Notes: a model not told the origin generated them from the letters alone. 64,000 bases of DNA from Empedobacter tilapiae (GCF_004785645.1 NZ_SRPE01000008.1:1-64000), one strand, 5' to 3'. Shown: positions 37,425 through 47,249, counted from the first letter of the stretch. Numbers and translations are program-made.

Positions 37425-39171
37425 CGAAAATACATCGTTTGATTTTAATGGATTAAAACGTGTTTTACAAATTGGGGCGCAAAGCAAAGTGATGTTTTGG
37501 TCAGTAGTTTTTGTGGCGGTTTTTAGTGCGTGTTTTTCTGTTTATCGTCCGTATTTAACGGGAAATATTATTGATGATTATATTCAGACAAAAGATTTGC
37601 CTGGACTTCAAATGCAAATTGTAAAACTAGCTTTGGTATTAGTTTTCGAAGGAATTTTGTCCTTCTTTATGGTTTATTTAGCGAATGTTGTTGCACAGCG
37701 AGTTATCCGTTTATTACGTGTTCGTTTGTATAATCATTTGATCAAATTTAAACTTGGTTACTTTGATAAAACACCAAATGGAGTTTTAGTGACACGTTCA
37801 GTTTCTGATATTGAAACAATTGCTGAGGTTTTCAATGATGGAATTTTAGTGATGTTGGGCGATGTATTGAAAATAGTTTTCATCGTTTTTGTGATGTATT
37901 GGATGAACTGGGTTTTGGCAACTGTGGTGATTATTATTCTTCCATTGATGATGATTATTACACGATTATTCCAAAAAGCATTGAAAAATGTTTACCAAGA
38001 AGAACGTACAATTGTAGCGAAGTTGAATACGTTTGTTCAAGAACGATTAACAGGAATGAATATTATTCAGGTTTTTAATCGTCAGCAAGCAGAATACAAT
38101 AAATTCGTTTCAATTAATAATGATTTAAAGAAAAATTATTTAAAAACAGTTTTCTATTTTTCATTAATGTTTCCTGTTGTCGATATTATTTCGGCTTTAG
38201 CAACGGGAAGTTTGATTTGGTTTGGAGGTCTTAGAACAGCTGTTTATGGAGATGTTTCTGTTGGAGATTTGATTGCTTTTACACAATATGTAACGTTGTT
38301 AACTGCGCCAATGCGAGCAATTGCTGAGCGTTTCAATACCATTCAGCGTGGTTTGGTAGGGGCAGATCGAGTGTTCAAAATTATCGATGATGATCAAACG
38401 TTGCCAGATAATGGAACAATAAAATTAGATCATGTAAAAGGTAAAATCGATTTTGAAAATGTGAAGTTTTCTTATGTTCCGAATAATTTGGTATTGAAAG
38501 GAATTTCTTTTTCGACAAAACCAGGCGAAAAAATAGCAATTGTAGGTGCGACAGGAGCAGGGAAATCCACAATTATTAATTTATTGAGTCGTTTTTATGA
38601 TATTGATTCTGGTACGATAAAAATAGATGATGTCAATATTTATGACATGGATTTGAAAAATCTTCGTCAGCACGTAGCGGTTGTTTTACAAGATGTTTTC
38701 TTATTTAATACAACGATTTACGACAATATTGTTTTAGGAAATAAGAATATTTCGTTGAAAGAAGTTCAAAATGCAGCAAAAATTATTGGAATTGATAATT
38801 TTATCATGTCATTACCAAAAGGTTATTATAGCGAAGTAAGCGAGCGTGGTGCAACACTTTCTGTAGGTCAGCGACAGTTGATTTCATTCTTGCGAGCGTA
38901 TATTTACAATCCAGAAATTTTGGTTTTAGATGAAGCAACTTCTTCTATTGATACAGAGTCGGAAGAATTAATTCAGAAAGCAACGGATAAATTAACACAA
39001 GGTCGAACATCTATTATTATAGCGCATCGTTTGGCTACGATTCAAAACGCAGATAAAATTATTGTGATGGATAATGGAATGATTGTTGAACAAGGTACAC
39101 ATAACGAATTGTTGGCTCAAAAAGGTTATTATGCCAATTTATATGAAGTCCAGTTTTCGAAAGAAAATTAA
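37411..39171 (+). CDS. ABC transporter, fused permease and ATPase (exporter)
   Basis: 586 residues from ATG 37411 (MSSNNENTSFDFNGLKRVLQIG), which overlaps truA by 14 bases. Six N-terminal transmembrane helices (ABC_membrane) are followed by the ATPase domain: Walker A GATGAGKST, Q-loop VVLQDVFLFN, signature LSVGQRQ and Walker B ILVLDEATSSID, then H-loop IIAHRL. This is an MsbA/multidrug-type half transporter. The signature has V instead of the usual G at position 3, as in several bacterial exporters. Cargo unknown. Confidence 0.93.
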   Translation: MSSNNENTSFDFNGLKRVLQIGAQSKVMFWSVVFVAVFSACFSVYRPYLTGNIIDDYIQTKDLPGLQMQIVKLALVLVFEGILSFFMVYLANVVAQRVIRLLRVRLYNHLIKFKLGYFDKTPNGVLVTRSVSDIETIAEVFNDGILVMLGDVLKIVFIVFVMYWMNWVLATVVIIILPLMMIITRLFQKALKNVYQEERTIVAKLNTFVQERLTGMNIIQVFNRQQAEYNKFVSINNDLKKNYLKTVFYFSLMFPVVDIISALATGSLIWFGGLRTAVYGDVSVGDLIAFTQYVTLLTAPMRAIAERFNTIQRGLVGADRVFKIIDDDQTLPDNGTIKLDHVKGKIDFENVKFSYVPNNLVLKGISFSTKPGEKIAIVGATGAGKSTIINLLSRFYDIDSGTIKIDDVNIYDMDLKNLRQHVAVVLQDVFLFNTTIYDNIVLGNKNISLKEVQNAAKIIGIDNFIMSLPKGYYSEVSERGATLSVGQRQLISFLRAYIYNPEILVLDEATSSIDTESEELIQKATDKLTQGRTSIIIAHRLATIQNADKIIVMDNGMIVEQGTHNELLAQKGYYANLYEVQFSKEN

Positions 39172-39248
39172 AATTTTAACAAAAATAAATCGTTAGAATT
39201 GTTTAAATTGTACAATCAAAAATATTAACTATAAAACTCTAATTTAAA

Positions 39249-39665
39249 ATGAAAAAATTATTTTTAGCTGCTGCAGTATTAGGTGTAGTTTCTTTATCTT
39301 CTTGTAAATCTGAAAAAGAAAAAGTAGATGCAAAAGTAGAAAGCACTCAAGAAAATGTAGCAAATACAGTAGAAGAACAAGTTGAGGCAGGAAAAGAAAC
39401 GATGGATCAAGTTGCTGATGTAGCAAAAGATTTACCAACTTTTTCTGATCCAAAAATTACTGAATTTGTTGGAAAATATAACAAATGGGCTGCTGATATG
39501 AAATTAGCTGCGACTGCTGGTGACGCAAATAAATTAGCTGAATTGACAAAACAATCAGTAGATTTCCAAAAAGAATTACAAGGTTTTACACAAACATTGA
39601 AGCCAGAAGACGCAAAAAAATTACAAGATTGGACAGCTGAAATTCAGAAACAATTAAACAAATAA
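39249..39665 (+). CDS. Hypothetical lipoprotein
   Basis: 138 residues. Lipobox SLSSC (Cys19). The mature part begins with a charged helical segment (KSEKEKVDAKVESTQENVANTVEEQVEAGKETMDQVADVAKDLP) and ends in another helix pair; only one Cys is present. It is probably an abundant small envelope lipoprotein. No recognised domain. A terminator follows. Confidence 0.75.
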   Translation: MKKLFLAAAVLGVVSLSSCKSEKEKVDAKVESTQENVANTVEEQVEAGKETMDQVADVAKDLPTFSDPKITEFVGKYNKWAADMKLAATAGDANKLAELTKQSVDFQKELQGFTQTLKPEDAKKLQDWTAEIQKQLNK

Positions 39666-39686
39666 TTAAATTTATATTTAATGATG

Positions 39687-39712
39687 AGCTCGAATTTATT
39701 CGAGCTTTTTTT
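39687..39712 (+). terminator. Terminator after the small lipoprotein
   Basis: Stem agctcgaa / ttcgagct with a 4-base loop followed by seven Ts. Confidence 0.88.
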
Positions 39713-39801
39713 ATGGATTAAATTATGATTTATGATATAGATTGATAATATAATAATCCATATCTTTATCACAAAAATTTATAGATATCAATTTTTAATA
39801 T

Positions 39802-40752
39802 ATGACATTAGTACAATTACAATATGTGCTGGCTGTTGCTGAGCATAAGAACTTTACAATTGCTGCTGATAAATCGTTTGTAACTCAACCAACTTTGAGT
39901 ATGCAAATTCAGAAATTGGAAAAAGAATTGAATATTGATATTTTCGATAGATCATCACATCCAATCAAAATTACACAAATTGGAGAGAAAATAGTTGCTC
40001 AAGCGAAAACTATTTTAATGGAAGCTAACCGAATGAAACATCTTGTAAACGAAGAAAAAGGTTTATTAGAAGGTGATTTCGTAATAGGTGTTATTCCAAC
40101 TGTTTTACCTTCTTTGGTTCCTTTGTTTTATAAGACTTTCCAAAAAAATAATCCAAAATCAAATTTGATTATTAAAGAATTACAAACAGATAAAATTGTA
40201 AAAGGGATAAAAGATGGTTCCTTAGATTTTGGAATTGTTGTTTCACCTTTGTTTGAGGATCAGATAATTGAAAGACCGTTATATTATGAACCATTGGTAG
40301 GTTATGTACCAACTGGTCATCGTTTAGCAGATAAAGAAAGAATAAACGAAGATGATTTAGATACTTCCGATTTATTAATTTTGCAAGAAGGACATTGTTT
40401 TAGAAATAACGTTTTAGCTTTATGTGATACATCGAATATGAAGAATCGTCCGATAAAATTAGATTCAGGTAGTTTCGAAGCTTTGATTAAATTAGCGAAT
40501 GACGGTTATGGAATGACATTACTTCCTGCTTTAGTCGCTGATGATTTACCAGAAGAATATTTACGATTTGTAAAGAATTTTGAATCTCCTGTTCCAACTC
40601 GTGAAGTTTCATTAATTTTTCACCAATCTCAATTAAGAGATTCTTTTGAAAAAGAATTAATTAATACAATTCAAAGTATTTTGAGAGGCAAGATATTCTT
40701 AGAAAAAGATCAAAAAATTGATGCGAATATGGTTTCGTTACCAAAAAAATAA
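39802..40752 (+). CDS. oxyR: OxyR-like LysR family redox regulator
   Basis: 316 residues. The LysR helix-turn-helix is at the N terminus (FTIAADKSFVTQPTLSMQIQKLEKELNIDIFDRSSHPIKITQIG). The regulatory domain has the OxyR redox pair: EGHCFRNNVLALC, with the two cysteines 9 residues apart as in OxyR Cys199/Cys208. It senses peroxide and activates antioxidant genes. The upstream region (39730-39800) has several gatat/atatc half-repeats that might be an autoregulatory site. No target gene is adjacent. Confidence 0.92.
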   Translation: MTLVQLQYVLAVAEHKNFTIAADKSFVTQPTLSMQIQKLEKELNIDIFDRSSHPIKITQIGEKIVAQAKTILMEANRMKHLVNEEKGLLEGDFVIGVIPTVLPSLVPLFYKTFQKNNPKSNLIIKELQTDKIVKGIKDGSLDFGIVVSPLFEDQIIERPLYYEPLVGYVPTGHRLADKERINEDDLDTSDLLILQEGHCFRNNVLALCDTSNMKNRPIKLDSGSFEALIKLANDGYGMTLLPALVADDLPEEYLRFVKNFESPVPTREVSLIFHQSQLRDSFEKELINTIQSILRGKIFLEKDQKIDANMVSLPKK

Positions 40753-40766
40753 ATTTCTAAATGAAC

Positions 40767-40799
40767 AAAAAAGCGACCTATTTTTAGGTCGCTTTTTTG
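40767..40799. terminator. Bidirectional terminator between oxyR and chaA
   Basis: Stem aaaaaagcgaccta / taggtcgctttttt with a 4-base loop and A/T runs on both sides, between convergent genes. Confidence 0.92.
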
Positions 40800-40811
40800 T
40801 TTTTGTATATA

Positions 40812-41933
40812 TTATGGAACAATCGTCGTAAATAAATATGTAGCAAAAAGTGTTAGTAGAACGATTCCTTGTTGGATGTTTGTACGTCCTGAACTTAGTG
40901 ATAAATAAACTGTAAATAATGATAAAACTAATAATACAGATGATTTAGCATCGATTCCTAAAGTAACTTCTAATCCTGTAAAATAACAAACAATAGCAAC
41001 AGCAGGAATTGTTAATCCAATTGATGCTAAAGCTGATCCTAAAGCTAAATTAAGACTTGTTTGTAAACGATCTTTTTTAGCAGCTTTATAGGCTGCTAAT
41101 CCTTCTGGTAATAAAATTACAGTTGCAATTACAATTCCTACAAACGATTTTGGAGCACCTAAATCCATTACAATAGACTCTATTGTTGGAGATAGTTTTT
41201 TAGATAATAGAACAACAGCTACTAAAGCTATAATTAATAAAATTAAACTCGAAATAGTAGTTAGTAAGTTTGGTTTTTCTACGTGCAATTCAGAAGCAAC
41301 ATTATCAGAGCTATTAGGAGGAAGAAAATAATCTCTGTGACGAATAGTTTGAACGGAAATAAATCCACCATATAAGATCAATGAGATAATTGCTACAAAA
41401 ATTAATTGACTAGATGAAAATTCTCCTCCCTTTTCAGATGTTAATAAATTAGGTAAAATCAAAGTAAGAATAGAGATAGCTACTAACGTGATAAGGGCAG
41501 TAGAAACACCTTGTTTAATAAAGTTTTGTTCCCGATAACGTACACCTCCAGCTAGTAAACAAATACCTATTATTCCTGTTAGAATAATCATAACTGCTGC
41601 AAAAACGGTATCTCTAGCTAATACAGATGGAATTCCTGATGGTTCTGACATCATTAATGAAACAATAAGCGAAACTTCAATAACAGTTATGGCTAAGGCT
41701 AAAATAATAGTTCCAAAAGGTTCACCAACTTTATGCGCTACAACTTCTGCATGATGTACAGCTGCTAGAACTGCAAATATTAATATAACTCCTAAAACAC
41801 TTGAAAACCAAATATGTTCTTTAAAGCTATCAGAAAGTACTAATGAAATTATTGCAAGAATTGGACAAATAATAGTCCAATAAGGTAATGCTAAATTGAA
41901 TTTTTTTGAAATAAAGTTATTTACATGCATCAA
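40812..41933 (-). CDS. chaA: Cation/proton exchanger of the ChaA family
   Basis: 373 residues with about eleven transmembrane helices. The two Na/Ca exchanger alpha repeats are visible: HHAEVVAHKVGEPFGTIILALAITVIEVSLI and VATVILLPEGLAAYKAAKKDRLQTSLNLALGSALASIGLTIPAV. E. coli ChaA exports Ca2+ or Na+ (and K+) against protons at high pH. Two consecutive Met codons are possible starts. Its 5' side faces the divergent DUF3817 gene. Confidence 0.92.
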   Translation of the reverse strand: MMHVNNFISKKFNLALPYWTIICPILAIISLVLSDSFKEHIWFSSVLGVILIFAVLAAVHHAEVVAHKVGEPFGTIILALAITVIEVSLIVSLMMSEPSGIPSVLARDTVFAAVMIILTGIIGICLLAGGVRYREQNFIKQGVSTALITLVAISILTLILPNLLTSEKGGEFSSSQLIFVAIISLILYGGFISVQTIRHRDYFLPPNSSDNVASELHVEKPNLLTTISSLILLIIALVAVVLLSKKLSPTIESIVMDLGAPKSFVGIVIATVILLPEGLAAYKAAKKDRLQTSLNLALGSALASIGLTIPAVAIVCYFTGLEVTLGIDAKSSVLLVLSLFTVYLSLSSGRTNIQQGIVLLTLFATYLFTTIVP

Positions 41934-42063
41934 ATATATGAATTTAGATTAGTTGCAAAAATAATAAATAATATTGATAATTTATATATATAATTATCAT
42001 GAATATTAATAATCTTATTTTTTTTATGTTAAAATAAAACATTAAACTAATGATTGTCATAAG

Positions 42064-42090
42064 TTGACAATTAATAAAAAATTAAATTTG
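42064..42090 (+). promoter_or_regulatory. Promoter of the small membrane-protein operon
   Basis: TTGAC at 42064-42068 and TAAATTTG at 42083-42090 with a 16-base spacer. The ATG follows 4 bases later at 42095, so the transcript may be leaderless. Confidence 0.5.
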
Positions 42091-42094
42091 CAGT

Positions 42095-42400
42095 ATGTTA
42101 AATGTATCTGACGAGAAGTTAAAAAAATGGTTCAGTACAGCTTGTGTATGGGAAACAGTAAGTTGTGTGCTTTTATTCTTAGTGGCAATGCCAATGAAAT
42201 ATCAATTTGATTATGTCTTACAAATGCCTTTTGCAGGATGTTTTCATGGTTTTTGGTTCACAGCTTATTTGGTGTTACTTTTTAAAGTTAGAAAGATATA
42301 TAAGTGGGACGACGAGGACCTTATTTTTTATGTGATGTATGCATTTATACCATTTGCAACTTTAGCAGTTCATAAAGCAATTAAGGAGGAGAAAGAATAA
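42095..42400 (+). CDS. DUF3817 family membrane protein
   Basis: 101 residues with three hydrophobic helices. WFSTACVWETVSCVLLFLVAMPMKYQFDYVLQMPFAGCFHGFWFTAYLVLLFKV contains the HG..F pattern of DUF3817 (integral membrane proteins of unknown role). It is the first gene of a run of three small membrane-protein genes (42095-42945). Confidence 0.82.
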   Translation: MLNVSDEKLKKWFSTACVWETVSCVLLFLVAMPMKYQFDYVLQMPFAGCFHGFWFTAYLVLLFKVRKIYKWDDEDLIFYVMYAFIPFATLAVHKAIKEEKE

Positions 42401-42446
42401 TAAATTTGTTAGTTACTTTTATTGTTTAGCTCAATAATATCAGATT

Positions 42447-42563
42447 ATGAAGGAGAATAAAGACAAACGAAGTACTATGCAAAAGTTAGTAGATGATACT
42501 TTCTTCTTGTTTTTAATGATTCTTGGAGCTTTTTGTATTTTGATTATTCTTGTTGTAGTGTAA
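42447..42563 (+). CDS. 38-residue single-TM small protein
   Basis: ATG at 42447, stop TAA at 42561-42563. The hydrophilic N terminus KENKDKRSTMQKLVDD is followed by one strong membrane helix (FFLFLMILGAFCILIILVVV) that reaches the C terminus. A purine-rich gaaggagaa overlaps the first codons. The next gene starts only 1 base after the stop, so it is most likely translated as part of the operon. No family known. Confidence 0.6.
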   Translation: MKENKDKRSTMQKLVDDTFFLFLMILGAFCILIILVVV

Positions 42564-42564
42564 A

Positions 42565-42945
42565 ATGAAATTGTTTGATACTTATTTTTGTTTCTATATT
42601 TTGAGTTGGATTTTCATTAAACTAACGCGAGTTTATTCCATAGAAATTGAGTATCTAAACCATTATTTAACCGATTTTTTTGCAGTTCCTGCAATGACAC
42701 ATTTAGGAAGTTGTATTATTTCAAGATTAAAATACAATAATCAAGTTTATGTTTATCCAACAAGTTATTTGGTAATTACTGCTTTTGTTTTGAGTATTTT
42801 ATTAGAATTTATTATGCCAAAATTTTCTTCGAATTATACAGCAGATATAATGGATGTTGTCTGTTATTTTATGGGAATTGTTTTTTACTTAAAATTCCAT
42901 AAACCACATGTATTAGAATTTAAGAATAAGATTATTGAATATTAA
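42565..42945 (+). CDS. Small polytopic membrane protein
   Basis: 126 residues with three to four membrane segments (about 3-18, 38-55, 65-82, 92-108) and a basic tail. Flavobacterial proteins of this size and pattern are sometimes labelled as magnesium-citrate transporters, but it is far too short for one; I treat the function as unknown. It starts 1 base after the 38-residue protein and its 3' end overlaps the convergent ktrA-like gene by 14 bases. Confidence 0.65.
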   Translation: MKLFDTYFCFYILSWIFIKLTRVYSIEIEYLNHYLTDFFAVPAMTHLGSCIISRLKYNNQVYVYPTSYLVITAFVLSILLEFIMPKFSSNYTADIMDVVCYFMGIVFYLKFHKPHVLEFKNKIIEY

Positions 42946-43627
42946 ATTTCTTTAAGAATTTATAAATTTCTTGATTTGCTCCATAGATTACCAATACATC
43001 ATCTTTTGTAATTACTGTATTTGATGTAGGAAAACCTTGTACTTCTGGAACAATTTTATATTGACCTAAAAAACTAGCTTCTTCTTTGTTTTTAATGATT
43101 GTCATTACCAAAATATTATGTTGCTTTTTGAATTGGATTTCATCAAATGTTTTTCCAACCAATTCATTTGGTGTTACAACCTCTATAATACTAAACTCTT
43201 TGTTTAATTCAAAAGAATCTACAACTCCTTTTACATTTAGTTTTTTTGTCCAACGTTCTGCAGATTCAGCTTCGGGTCGAATAATTTCTGTAACTCCAAT
43301 TGCTTGCAAAACATTTTCGTGTAAAGAATTGATAGAACGACTAATCAAACGTTTTACATTTTTATTTTTAAAAATAGCAGTAGCCATAATATTGGCACCT
43401 TCATTTTCTCCAATACTTACAATTACAATATCTGTATTATTTAGTGGTAATTTATTAATTGATAACTCATCTGTTGCATCTAAACAAATGGTATAGGATA
43501 ACTTATCTTTCAAAGCTTCAACGCGTTGAATATTATTGTCAACACCGATAATTTCGTGACCAAGCTTTACCATTTTCTTACCAAGCGCTGCACCGAAATT
43601 TCCTAAACCTATAATTATTATTTTCAT
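42932..43627 (-). CDS. Potassium channel regulatory subunit (KtrA/TrkA, RCK domains)
   Basis: 231 residues. The Rossmann NAD-binding motif is MKIIIIGLGNFGAALGKKMVKLGHEIIGVDNN, followed by the RCK_N sheet and a C-terminal RCK_C domain (EFSIIEVVTPNELVGKTFDEIQFKKQHNILVMTII). It gates the K+ translocating subunit encoded 9 bases upstream, so the two form an operon. One RCK_N plus one RCK_C makes it KtrA-like rather than a duplicated E. coli TrkA. Confidence 0.93.
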   Translation of the reverse strand: MKIIIIGLGNFGAALGKKMVKLGHEIIGVDNNIQRVEALKDKLSYTICLDATDELSINKLPLNNTDIVIVSIGENEGANIMATAIFKNKNVKRLISRSINSLHENVLQAIGVTEIIRPEAESAERWTKKLNVKGVVDSFELNKEFSIIEVVTPNELVGKTFDEIQFKKQHNILVMTIIKNKEEASFLGQYKIVPEVQGFPTSNTVITKDDVLVIYGANQEIYKFLKKFNIQ

Positions 43628-43636
43628 AATTTTCTT

Positions 43637-45373
43637 TTAAATTAAAATATCATCTGATGGATAACGATAATTAGATGAAACAGTTTTCTTAAAAAAAGCC
43701 ATCAAAATTGTAATCATTGAAACACGACCAATAAACATCATTGTAATGACAACAATTTTACTTGGATCTGATAATGTAGGTGTTAAATTTAATGATAAAC
43801 CAACAGTAGAATAAGCTGAAAAAGCTTCGAATGCAACATCAATAAGATGTAAATGATTATCAAATTTTGTTATTAAAAATATTCCTATTCCAATGACTAA
43901 AAAAGATAAGGTCATTGTAGCAAAAGCTTTTTGTACATTGATAGGGCTTAATTCTCTTTTGTAAATTTCGATTTTATTTTTTCCGCGTGCAATATTAATA
44001 AAATTAAGAATTGCAATTGCAAAAGTACTCGTTTTAATTCCTCCTCCTGTTGATGCTGGTGAAGCGCCAATCCACATTAACAAAATAACCAAAAGTATGG
44101 AAGAGAATTGTAAGTGAGAAAAATCTATATTATTAAAACCTGCTGTACGAGGCGTTATGGCGATAAATAAAGCTGAAATAAACTTTCCGAAACCTTGATG
44201 TTGTCCTAATGTAGAATAATATTCTTCGAAGAATAATATGATTGTAGAGATAATTAGTATTGTTAATGAGGTGATTAAATTAACTTTAGAACTTAATGTA
44301 AAAACCCAATTCTTACGATTATTTTTATTATGGAGGATTTTTGAAATTAATTTTCTGATTAAATAATCTGTATAACGTAGAATATTAATCAAGATAGGAA
44401 AACCGATTCCTCCTAAGAATATCAATGTGATTAGAACAGATTGAAATCCATAATTGTGAACAAAACCTTTGTTCATTAATCCATTTGGCAATGTAGAAAA
44501 ACCTGCATTACAAAAAGCCGAAACTGAATGAAAAATACTAAAAAATAATTTGTCAACAATACTAATATTATAAGGTGCAATTGAAATATAAATTAATACA
44601 GCTCCTACTAATTCGATACCAAAAGTTAAATAGATAATCCTTTTTACAAAAGAAAAAACTTCACTCAAAGAATCGTTGTTTGCAATACTTCCTAATGCTA
44701 TTTGATTCTCATAAGAACTATTTCCTTTGAAAAAATAAGCAATATATCCAGCAAATGTCAAAATACCTAAACCTCCTGCTTGTATTAATAACATTAAAAT
44801 AAAATGACCAACAGGCGTATAAGTTATATAAGTATCAACAGAAGTTAATCCTGTTACACAAACTGCGCTCGTCGCTGTAAATAGTGCGTCTAGAAAAGAA
44901 ATCGGATGATATGTTGCTTTTGGCAACATCAGTAAACAAGCTCCTCCAAAAACTAAAATAAAAAAACTGAAAATAAATAATTGGGGAGGAGTAATTACAG
45001 AACGTTTGAAATTAAGGTTAGGTGTAGCAATTTCTCTTACTAATTTTAAAACAATAGCAAATTGCAAATATTTGCTGACAAAAAACCAACTATAATCGGT
45101 TATTTGGATTTTAATGCAATAAAGAATAAATAGTATACTTACTATATCAAAAATGATGACTCGCGGAATAATTTTTTCTTTAAAATAAAGATATTTAAGT
45201 ATTGTTCTTAAAATTCCGACAGATAGTAGAATGATAAAAAAAATGTTTATATAAAGTTTGTACTCAACAGGAAATCCAAATCCAAACATTACCAATAATG
45301 CTATAATAGCTAATGTGTACGATATTGAAAGGATTACGTTAAAAAACTTATTGTTTACTAAAATTCGAAACAT
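43637..45373 (-). CDS. K+ transport protein, TrkH/KtrB family
   Basis: 578 residues with four membrane-pore-membrane repeats. The selectivity loops are visible: ATSAVCVTGLTSVDTY, AFCNAGFSTLPNG, ITPRTAGFNNIDF and AFSAYSTVGLSLNL; the GGGIKTSTFA region is the intracellular loop. The N terminus carries about 130 extra residues with additional hydrophobic helices compared with KtrB. It imports K+ with the RCK subunit downstream. Confidence 0.93.
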   Translation of the reverse strand: MFRILVNNKFFNVILSISYTLAIIALLVMFGFGFPVEYKLYINIFFIILLSVGILRTILKYLYFKEKIIPRVIIFDIVSILFILYCIKIQITDYSWFFVSKYLQFAIVLKLVREIATPNLNFKRSVITPPQLFIFSFFILVFGGACLLMLPKATYHPISFLDALFTATSAVCVTGLTSVDTYITYTPVGHFILMLLIQAGGLGILTFAGYIAYFFKGNSSYENQIALGSIANNDSLSEVFSFVKRIIYLTFGIELVGAVLIYISIAPYNISIVDKLFFSIFHSVSAFCNAGFSTLPNGLMNKGFVHNYGFQSVLITLIFLGGIGFPILINILRYTDYLIRKLISKILHNKNNRKNWVFTLSSKVNLITSLTILIISTIILFFEEYYSTLGQHQGFGKFISALFIAITPRTAGFNNIDFSHLQFSSILLVILLMWIGASPASTGGGIKTSTFAIAILNFINIARGKNKIEIYKRELSPINVQKAFATMTLSFLVIGIGIFLITKFDNHLHLIDVAFEAFSAYSTVGLSLNLTPTLSDPSKIVVITMMFIGRVSMITILMAFFKKTVSSNYRYPSDDILI

Positions 45374-45461
45374 ATTTGTTTCATAATAATTAAAAAGGCA
45401 AATTTATAATTATGTATACTTCTTACAAGTTAATCATTACTTTTTTTTGAAAAGCTATAAA

Positions 45462-46637
45462 TTAGTTATTAATGTTTTTAAAGATTTTCATTCTACCAAC
45501 CATAAAAACCATAATCAACCCAAAGCAAGCAAATAACGCATAAGAATATCTCAAATCAAAAGCTTCAGCAATATATCCAATTAATGGTGGGCCCATCAAA
45601 AATCCTAAAAAAGATATGCTCGAAACCATTGCTAATGCAACACCTGGATTTACATTTTTGTTTTTTCCTGCTACACTATAAACTGTCGGAACATTACACG
45701 CAACGCCCAATCCAACCATCATAAATGCAATTGTACACACAATAAATTGAGGAAAAAATACCGAAAGCATCAAACCAGAAAACATCAAAATTCCACTAAT
45801 TTGTATTACATGTTGTTTTCCGTATTTGCTGATAAAATAATCACCAACGAAACGTCCTGTTGCCATCATCACCATAAACGAAGCATAACCAACGACAACT
45901 AAATTCTGTGGAGCTTTTACAATATCTTGGAAATAAACACCACTCCAATCGAACATTGCACCTTCTGTTGCCATGCTTAGAAAACCTATAATTCCTAGTT
46001 TAACCAAAACAGTATCTGGTTTAGAAAATATCGATTTCTTTTCTTTTACTGGAGCTGGTGTAGAATCGACTAAATATTTTTTATTAATGAACCAACTCAA
46101 AATAATTAGTGCATAAATTATTACAAAATGATAAAATGTATTAATATGTAAATTCATCATCAATAAACCTATCAAAGCACCAGTAAAACCAGCTATACTC
46201 CACGCACCATGAAAAGATGACATAATCGATTTTCCATATATTTTTTCGACTTCAACTCCTTGCGTATTCACCGAAATATTGCACATGTTTCCTATTACTC
46301 CAAAGAAAAACAATACAGCACCTAATTGATAAAAGTTTTGAGCTAAACCAATACAACAAAGTATCAAAGGATAAATTAATACAACAATTCGTAAGACATG
46401 TTTACTACCAAATTTTGCAACTAATTTTCCTGAAAGTGCCATTGTACACAATTGACCAATTGGCATTAACAACAACAAAGTTCCCAATTGTCCTTCGGAA
46501 ATTCCTAAATCCGATTTGATTGTTGGAATTCTACTTGCCCAAGAAGAAAATGCTAAACCTTGCGAAAAAAAGAATAGTGAAACAGCTAAACGAATACGAT
46601 TTTTTTGAACAGATGATAATTCTGTAGATATACTCAT
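45462..46637 (-). CDS. MFS transporter
   Basis: 391 residues with twelve predicted transmembrane helices. The N-terminal FFFSQGLAFSSWASRIPTIKSDLGISEGQLGTLLLLMPIGQL and the ATGRFVGDYFISKYGKQHV motif between helices are typical of MFS members in the YbjJ-like group. The substrate is unknown. It stands alone, with the GNAT gene 44 bases upstream on the same strand. Confidence 0.88.
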   Translation of the reverse strand: MSISTELSSVQKNRIRLAVSLFFFSQGLAFSSWASRIPTIKSDLGISEGQLGTLLLLMPIGQLCTMALSGKLVAKFGSKHVLRIVVLIYPLILCCIGLAQNFYQLGAVLFFFGVIGNMCNISVNTQGVEVEKIYGKSIMSSFHGAWSIAGFTGALIGLLMMNLHINTFYHFVIIYALIILSWFINKKYLVDSTPAPVKEKKSIFSKPDTVLVKLGIIGFLSMATEGAMFDWSGVYFQDIVKAPQNLVVVGYASFMVMMATGRFVGDYFISKYGKQHVIQISGILMFSGLMLSVFFPQFIVCTIAFMMVGLGVACNVPTVYSVAGKNKNVNPGVALAMVSSISFLGFLMGPPLIGYIAEAFDLRYSYALFACFGLIMVFMVGRMKIFKNINN

Positions 46638-46681
46638 GGCTAAAACAAAATGAATTGCAAATTTAAGCTTCTAATCTAAAA

Positions 46682-47104
46682 TTATAAACTTAAATGTAAA
46701 ATAGGGTAATCTTTGCCTTCTCCATCCTTTTCTGAGCGCGATTCAACGTTAAAACCTTGACTTAAATAAAAATCTGCGGCTTGTTTATTTTGTTCGTTTA
46801 CATCAACTGATCTTACGTCTAATTCTTGAATAGAATATTCTAACAAAGCTTTTCCTATTCCTTTTCTACGAAAATCATTATGAATAAATAACATTTCAAG
46901 ATTTTGTTCTGCTACACCAACAAATCCTACAATTTGATTATCGATTTCGAAACCAAATAATGTAACACATGGAAAATAGTTAGGTAAATTTTCTTTGTAA
47001 TATTCGAAATCTTCTTTCGCTAAGAAATCATGTGTATGTATAACTGCACTCTCCCAAATCTCTTTCAATCTTGAGAAGTCTTTCTCTCTTATTTTTCTAA
47101 TCAT
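46682..47104 (-). CDS. GNAT family N-acetyltransferase
   Basis: 140 residues, YjaB-like. IRKIREKDFSRLKEIWESAVIHTHDFL at the start and the acetyl-CoA loop LFIHNDFRRKGIGKALLEYSI (RxxGxG) are diagnostic; the C terminus has VNEQNKQAADFYLSQGF. It acetylates an unidentified amine. It is probably followed by read-through into the MFS gene. Confidence 0.87.
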   Translation of the reverse strand: MIRKIREKDFSRLKEIWESAVIHTHDFLAKEDFEYYKENLPNYFPCVTLFGFEIDNQIVGFVGVAEQNLEMLFIHNDFRRKGIGKALLEYSIQELDVRSVDVNEQNKQAADFYLSQGFNVESRSEKDGEGKDYPILHLSL

Positions 47105-47218
47105 TCCTAAATTTTATAGTTGCAAAGATATAAATGACTGCTTCAAAAAATTAAAAAAAAAATATTCTATTGAGAATCATTTTGTTAAAAAATATTTTAA
47201 AAATATTTGTTTTCAGAG

Positions 47219-47249
47219 TTTGGAAAAACGAAAAAGCGTTCTATATTTG
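47219..47249 (+). promoter_or_regulatory. tRNA-Ser promoter
   Basis: TTTG at 47219-47222, exactly 19 bases, TATATTTG at 47242-47249: a perfect Bacteroidetes housekeeping promoter. A small leader hairpin (cgcag/ctgcg, 47263-47276) sits between it and the tRNA. Confidence 0.8.

Noticed and set aside
39730-39800. OxyR binding site upstream of oxyR
   Set aside because: Only loose gatat/atatc half-sites in AT-rich DNA; too weak to list as an operator.
42565-42945. Magnesium citrate transporter
   Set aside because: A 126-residue protein is far too short for a citrate transporter; described only as a small membrane protein.
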